In this document: in pieces, positions 58,978 to 64,000 of the stretch
How the letters are laid out: every line of letters begins with the position of its first letter
Position numbering within the stretch: the stretch's first letter is position 1
Assembly: GCA_024648695.1 (NCBI GenBank)
Contig: JACAVV010000005.1
Location: forward strand, 310,001-374,000
DNA: 64,000 bases
Source of the DNA: Nitrospina sp.
GTDB taxonomy: Bacteria; Nitrospinota; Nitrospinia; Nitrospinales; JACRGP01
Direction of reading: 5' to 3'
Notes under the pieces: generated by a model
The model's database searches: none
What the model was told of the DNA's origin: nothing
Seen by the model: the letters and a program-made list of their open reading frames with translations, nothing else
Program-made: the position numbers and the translations under genes

Positions 58978-61900
58978 TCATACTCCCCGGCGAAAAGTTT
59001 TGTATAGGGCAGGCAATACCCACAGGGTGAGCGCCGTTGAAGAAATGATCCCTCCGATCACCACGCTGGCCAGAGGCCTCTGCACTTCTGCGCCCGTCCC
59101 GGTCGCCAGAGCCATCGGGAGAAATCCCAGCGATGCGACTAGTGCCGTCATCAATACCGGCCGTAACCGGGTGAGTGATCCCTTGATGATAGCTTCATCC
59201 AGGGCCATTCCACTTTGCCTTAAACTGGTGATATAAGAAATCATCACCAAACCGTTCAACACGGCAATTCCGGACAGGGCAATGAATCCAATAGCGGCAG
59301 AAATTGAAAAAGGAATGCTTCGAAGCCACAGGAAAAACACACCCCCTGTGAGCGCCAGAGGAATCCCGGTATAAACCAGAAGGGCGTCTTTGACATTGCC
59401 CAAAGTTGTGAACAGCAAAATAAAAATCAACAGCAAAACCAGGGGCACCACCACCCACAACCGGCGGCTTGCAGAGATCAGGTTCTCGAACTGCCCGCCC
59501 CAATCGATCCAATACCCGGCGGGCAATCGGACTTGCGCGTTGATCTTTCTTTGGGCTTCTTCAACAAAGCCACCCAGGTCCCGGCCTCGCACATTGGCGG
59601 TCACCACGATACGGCGCTTTCCATTTTCGCGGCTGATCTGGTTAGGTCCCCGTACCATGGAAAAATCGGTCACCAGTCCCAAAGGCAAATATTGCGGATG
59701 CCCTCCCTCTTGCACAATTGCAGAATATTTTGGTTCCTGAACATGTTTGGCCAATACAGGCATAGCCAGGGGAACCCGTTTCAGGGTATCGACATCCTGT
59801 CGCTCGGCTCCGGGAAGCCGCACCAATAATTCGAAACGCCGGTCCCCTTCAAACACCAGTCCAGCCGACTTGCCACCGATGGCGATCTCGATCACATCCT
59901 GCACATCCGATATGTTCAGGCCTAAACGGGCCATCTCGGTCCGGTCGAAGTCAATCGTCAATATGGGAAGTCCGGTCACAGGTTCCACACGCGCGTCGGT
60001 CGCACCCGGAACGGTTTTCAATACCTGCAAAACATTTTGGGCAGACTCCAGCATCAAGTCCAGGTCGTCGCCAAATACCTTGACGGCCACATCGCTTCGA
60101 ACTCCGGCAATCAGTTCGTTAAAACGCATTTGAATGGGCTGTGTGAACTCATACTTGTTGCCGGGAATGTTGGCCACGAGTGCTTCCAGTTCGGCAACCA
60201 CTTGATCTTTGGATTTTTGCGGATTGTCCCACTGTTTTCTCGGTTTCATAATTACAAACACATCGGCCACGCTTGGGGGCATGGGATCGGTGGCGATCTC
60301 CGCGGTCCCGATTTTGGAAAACACATAGTTCACTTCAGAAAAGGTACTGATTTTTTTCTCCAGCGTGTCCTGCATGTCTACTGCCTGAGTGAGGCTGGTG
60401 CCTGGAATACGCAGGGCGTGAACCGCGATGTCCTGCTCATCCAGCGTGGGAAGAAACTCGGTCCCCAGGCGATTGCCCACAAGCAGGGAAACCACAACCA
60501 GCAAGCCGGCAAACAACAAGGTCAAGTGACGATGATTCAACGCCCATTGCAATACAGGCGTGTACATTTTCTGAATACCAATTATCGCCCGATTAGGCTC
60601 CTCACTGATTTTCCCCGATGAAAACTGGGCGACCATTGCAGGAACAAAGGTGATGGAAAGCAACATGGCTCCCGTTAAGGCGGCGAGGACCGTGAACGCC
60701 ATCGGTTGGAACATTTTGCCTTCCACTCCAGAGAGAGTGAGGATAGGTAGATAAACCATCATGATTATGAGGACACCGAATATGCTCGGTCGGGCCACCT
60801 CCCGCGCCGCCTCCCGCACGATTTGATGACGCTCTTCCGCGATCAGCAGTCGACCCAAACGCTTCTGTTCCTCGCCCAATCGACGCATACAGTTTTCGAC
60901 AATGATAACCGCCCCGTCGACAATGATCCCGAAATCAATCGCCCCCAAACTCAGCAGATTGCCACTGACTTTGTTTTGCACCATACCGGTGACGGCAAAA
61001 AGCATGGAAAGCGGAATGACCATCGCTGTGATGAGAGCCGCCCGGAAATTTCCCAACAACAGGAAAAGCACCAGGATGACCAACAAGGCCCCTTCCTGCA
61101 AATTGTTGCGGACCGTACTCAATGTGGCCTCCACCAGATCTGTTCGATCATACAAGGTTTTAGCCACAACACCTTTGGGGAGGGTCCTGTTGATGCGTTC
61201 CATTTCTTTGGCGACCCGTTTCGATACCACGCGGCTGTTTTCGCCTTTCAACATGAACACCGTTCCGAGCACAATTTCCCGGCCATCCCGCGTCGCCGCA
61301 CCGGTTCGTAATTCTTTTCCCAATTGGACTTCCGCAACGTTTTTGATAAAGATGGGCACTCCATGATGAACCCCAACCAGCGTTTCCCCAATATCCTCCA
61401 ATGTGAGAAACTGGCCCGGTGCGCGGATTAGAAACTGGTTGCCACTGTGTTCGATATATGCTCCGGCGGCATTCGCATTATTGCGGGCCAAAGCGTCCAG
61501 AACATCACGAAACCCAATGCCGTAGGAAATCAACTTCTCGGTGTCCGGCATCACGTGAAATTGCTTGACGTAACCACCGATGCTGTTGACATCCGCCACT
61601 CCTTTCACATTGCGTAATTGCGGTTTCACCACCCAATCCTGAATGGTGCGCAAGTTGGTGAGCGTGAATGGTTCCTGGGAATTTTGAGCGTTATTTTTAT
61701 CAGGCTCGATAGACCACATAAATATTTCACCCAGGCCCGTGGCGATCGGACCCATAAGCGGTTCAACATTTACCGGTAGTTTTTGTTTCAGTCCCAGCAA
61801 GCGTTCACTGATTTGCTGGCGCGCGAAATAGATATCCGTACCGTCTTCAAAAACAACTGTCACCTGCGACAGACCGTAACGCGAAAGCGAACGTGTGTTT

Positions 61901-62139
61901 TGCAAAAAAGGAATGCCTGCAAAACCCGTTTCAATGGGATAAGTGATTCTTTGTTCCACTTCCAGCGGAGATAAACCCATCGCCTCCGTATTCACCTGCA
62001 CCTGGACATTGGTGATATCGGGAACCGCGTCTATGGGAAGACGTTGAAAACTGAATATTCCCAATGCCGCAAACAACACAACGCCAATAACCACAAACAG
62101 GCGTTGATGAATGGAATAATTAATGATGCGATCTAACAA
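58978..62139 (-). CDS. czcA: Heavy-metal efflux RND permease, CzcA family
   Basis: RLPIDAVPDITNVQVQVNTEAMGLSPLEVEQRITYPIE, GAIDFGIIVDGAVIIVENCMRR, GTEFLPTLDEQDIAVHALRIPGTSL. Confidence 0.95.
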   Translation of the reverse strand: MLDRIINYSIHQRLFVVIGVVLFAALGIFSFQRLPIDAVPDITNVQVQVNTEAMGLSPLEVEQRITYPIETGFAGIPFLQNTRSLSRYGLSQVTVVFEDGTDIYFARQQISERLLGLKQKLPVNVEPLMGPIATGLGEIFMWSIEPDKNNAQNSQEPFTLTNLRTIQDWVVKPQLRNVKGVADVNSIGGYVKQFHVMPDTEKLISYGIGFRDVLDALARNNANAAGAYIEHSGNQFLIRAPGQFLTLEDIGETLVGVHHGVPIFIKNVAEVQLGKELRTGAATRDGREIVLGTVFMLKGENSRVVSKRVAKEMERINRTLPKGVVAKTLYDRTDLVEATLSTVRNNLQEGALLVILVLFLLLGNFRAALITAMVIPLSMLFAVTGMVQNKVSGNLLSLGAIDFGIIVDGAVIIVENCMRRLGEEQKRLGRLLIAEERHQIVREAAREVARPSIFGVLIIMMVYLPILTLSGVEGKMFQPMAFTVLAALTGAMLLSITFVPAMVAQFSSGKISEEPNRAIIGIQKMYTPVLQWALNHRHLTLLFAGLLVVVSLLVGNRLGTEFLPTLDEQDIAVHALRIPGTSLTQAVDMQDTLEKKISTFSEVNYVFSKIGTAEIATDPMPPSVADVFVIMKPRKQWDNPQKSKDQVVAELEALVANIPGNKYEFTQPIQMRFNELIAGVRSDVAVKVFGDDLDLMLESAQNVLQVLKTVPGATDARVEPVTGLPILTIDFDRTEMARLGLNISDVQDVIEIAIGGKSAGLVFEGDRRFELLVRLPGAERQDVDTLKRVPLAMPVLAKHVQEPKYSAIVQEGGHPQYLPLGLVTDFSMVRGPNQISRENGKRRIVVTANVRGRDLGGFVEEAQRKINAQVRLPAGYWIDWGGQFENLISASRRLWVVVPLVLLLIFILLFTTLGNVKDALLVYTGIPLALTGGVFFLWLRSIPFSISAAIGFIALSGIAVLNGLVMISYITSLRQSGMALDEAIIKGSLTRLRPVLMTALVASLGFLPMALATGTGAEVQRPLASVVIGGIISSTALTLWVLPALYKTFRRGV

Positions 62140-62152
62140 AGGGTAATCCTTA

Positions 62153-62250
62153 AAAAATGTAGGCCATCGGCCTTATTATTTCCCTTCACCACCCCCTATC
62201 CCACCAAGGGAGAGGGGGAATTTTCTTCTAAAACCTTTCTTTCCCCGCGG
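62153..62250. repeat. Copy of the dispersed CCCTCACC/CTCTCCC repeat family
   Basis: gtaggccatcggccttattatttcccttcaccaccccctatcccaccaagggagagggggaattttcttctaaaacctttctttccccgcggtaaa. Confidence 0.5.
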
Positions 62251-62349
62251 TAAATTGATTTGGATGCGGGTATGACCTCATTGAACTTCATTTACCATTA
62301 TTCGCTACTAAACCGTTCTCGCCGCATACTTCCCCAGGCCGTCGGCCGG

Positions 62350-64000
62350 CTAGTGGGAGTGGACGGCACCGGATTTTTCGATGTCGGCTTTGACCGCGAA
62401 ACTGTTTTTGCTGACGTAGGTTTCGCCACGGCGCAATCCTGACAAGATTTCAACATGGGTGTCGTCACTTCGACCCAAAGTGACGGGACGCGCCTCAAAC
62501 CAGTCCCCGTATTTCACGAAAACCACAGTCCATTCACGCATACTTTGCAAAGCTTCTTTAGGCACCGCCAAGGGCAACTGCGCCGTCTCCTCAACCAGGC
62601 GGACATTGACAAAAAGTCCCGGCCGCCACTGTTCCTTCGGATTCGGGATGACCACTCGTCCCGTCACTGAGCGCGTCGCCTCGTTCATCGTGGAACCGAG
62701 ATAAGTCAAGCGTCCGGCCGCTTCCAGTTTAAGCATATCCGAATAAACCCGCGCTTTTTGTCCCTTGCGCACACGCGACAGCTCCTTTTCCGGAATCGTG
62801 ATATTCACTCGCACCTTGCGCAAATCCCCAATGAGGAACAAAGTGTCCTCCTTGCGCACCGCCTCCCCCTTATGAAAATGCTTTTCGATCACCACACCGT
62901 CAATAGGCGATTTCAGTTCATAGCGCGTGAGCGGCCGGTCCGGATCGGTGAACATTGATTCAATATCCGCGCGAGACAAGCCAATAGACAATAGCTTTTG
63001 CATCGTCGTTTGCACCTCAAGATCCGCCAGACTCAAGGCTTTCTGTTTTGCCAGCAGGTCCCTTTGAGAATCGAACGCAATCTCCTCGCGCAAACCCACA
63101 TAGTTCGCTTCCGCCGTTTTATAGCCCTCTTCCGCCAGCAGGTAATCCGATTGGGAAGCAATCTTTTTCTCAAACAAATGCTTTTCGCGGTTGAACACTG
63201 AACGCGCCAGATTCCACTTCGTGTAGGCCGGAAGCAGTAGGGAGCGGCTTGCACCGATTTCCAATCCGGAAATCCTGTCATACAAAGTGTCCACAGGTAG
63301 ATTCTGCTGAAGGAGGCCAAGGAGTTTGGAAGTGGATTCAGCGACCACCGTTGCCCTTTTTAAATCGACTTCCGCCATTTCCCGGTGCTTGACCGCTGTG
63401 AAATGCTGGTTTTTCGCATCGGCCAGACTTCTGCTTTCCAGAACACCGATCAATTGCCCCGCCCGAACGCGGTCGCCCTGATGCTTGATGACCTTTTTCA
63501 CGATCCCATCCAGCCCAGGCACAATATGGGCCACCCGTTTTTGTTCCAGAGCAATTTCACCTAACAGTTTGACCGTTTTCTGAAGAATCGCCGGTCCCGC
63601 CTTTTTAACTTCGATACCCGCGTTCTTTACTGAAAGAGGCGATAATCGAACACGCACCTCCACAGATGGATAGTTCCAGGTATACGTTTTTCCCTGCCAC
63701 TGGGCCTGCACCTCCACATCAAACGAGTGCGGTTCTTCGACAAAATGGTCGCCCAGTAAATAATCTCCGGCAGGCTTGAACAGAAATTCCTCCGTGCGAT
63801 CCAGACGCTTCAATCGAATCTTCAATTGAACCTCATTCAGAGGAATCGCTTCCCCAGAAGTACGGCTCGGATAAACGCGAAACTGTGGAGGCACTCCCGC
63901 CTCGTAAATGGCGACTTCCAATCGGAACCCCTCTTTTTCCAGCAAGCGGCCGCCATGCTCACCATGAGGATCTTCCTCATCCAAATGGTTTTCCGCATGC
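62350..64000 (-). CDS. czcB: RND efflux periplasmic adaptor (CzcB-like), N-terminus truncated by the window edge
   Basis: VPGLDGIVKKVIKHQGDRVRAGQLIGVLESRSLADAKN, YELKSPIDGVVIEKHFHKGEAVRKEDTLFLIGDLRKVRVNITIPEKEL; reading frame stays open to the right edge through a His/acid-rich HAENHLDEEDPHGEHG. Confidence 0.9.
   Translation of the reverse strand, partial: HAENHLDEEDPHGEHGGRLLEKEGFRLEVAIYEAGVPPQFRVYPSRTSGEAIPLNEVQLKIRLKRLDRTEEFLFKPAGDYLLGDHFVEEPHSFDVEVQAQWQGKTYTWNYPSVEVRVRLSPLSVKNAGIEVKKAGPAILQKTVKLLGEIALEQKRVAHIVPGLDGIVKKVIKHQGDRVRAGQLIGVLESRSLADAKNQHFTAVKHREMAEVDLKRATVVAESTSKLLGLLQQNLPVDTLYDRISGLEIGASRSLLLPAYTKWNLARSVFNREKHLFEKKIASQSDYLLAEEGYKTAEANYVGLREEIAFDSQRDLLAKQKALSLADLEVQTTMQKLLSIGLSRADIESMFTDPDRPLTRYELKSPIDGVVIEKHFHKGEAVRKEDTLFLIGDLRKVRVNITIPEKELSRVRKGQKARVYSDMLKLEAAGRLTYLGSTMNEATRSVTGRVVIPNPKEQWRPGLFVNVRLVEETAQLPLAVPKEALQSMREWTVVFVKYGDWFEARPVTLGRSDDTHVEILSGLRRGETYVSKNSFAVKADIEKSGAVHSH

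Overview
This 64-kb bacterial chromosomal window (moderate GC, densely coding) appears to come from a Gram-negative environmental organism. The lineage cannot be fixed from this window alone. It holds about 40 confident protein genes. Housekeeping and metabolic genes are rng, rodA, an RluD-type pseudouridine synthase, moaB, a riboswitch-controlled thiS-thiG-thiE-thiC operon, glnD, mdh and a czcA/czcB-type RND efflux pair cut by the right edge. Two regions carry surface-glycan glycosyltransferases (about 7-14.6 kb and 27.3-32.8 kb). Sensor genes include a histidine kinase/FIST pair and a hybrid kinase. The most distinctive accessory content is: (i) three curlin-repeat, amyloid-like secreted proteins, two carrying unusual charged inserts; (ii) a C-terminal module of about 155 aa shared by three otherwise unrelated secreted proteins (a metzincin-like protein whose catalytic Glu is replaced by Ala, a subtilase with an intact triad, and a repeat/propeller protein); (iii) a lipoprotein made of two CcmI-C-terminal-like domains; (iv) a tandemly duplicated methyltransferase inside a glycan operon; (v) a 0.94-kb AT-rich intergenic region with two perfect DnaA boxes and one near-perfect box, a candidate oriC; (vi) clustered dyad and iteron-like motifs upstream of specific genes. 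No CRISPR array, rRNA, tRNA, transposase or prophage was recognised. All calls come from reading the sequence by eye; no database search was run.
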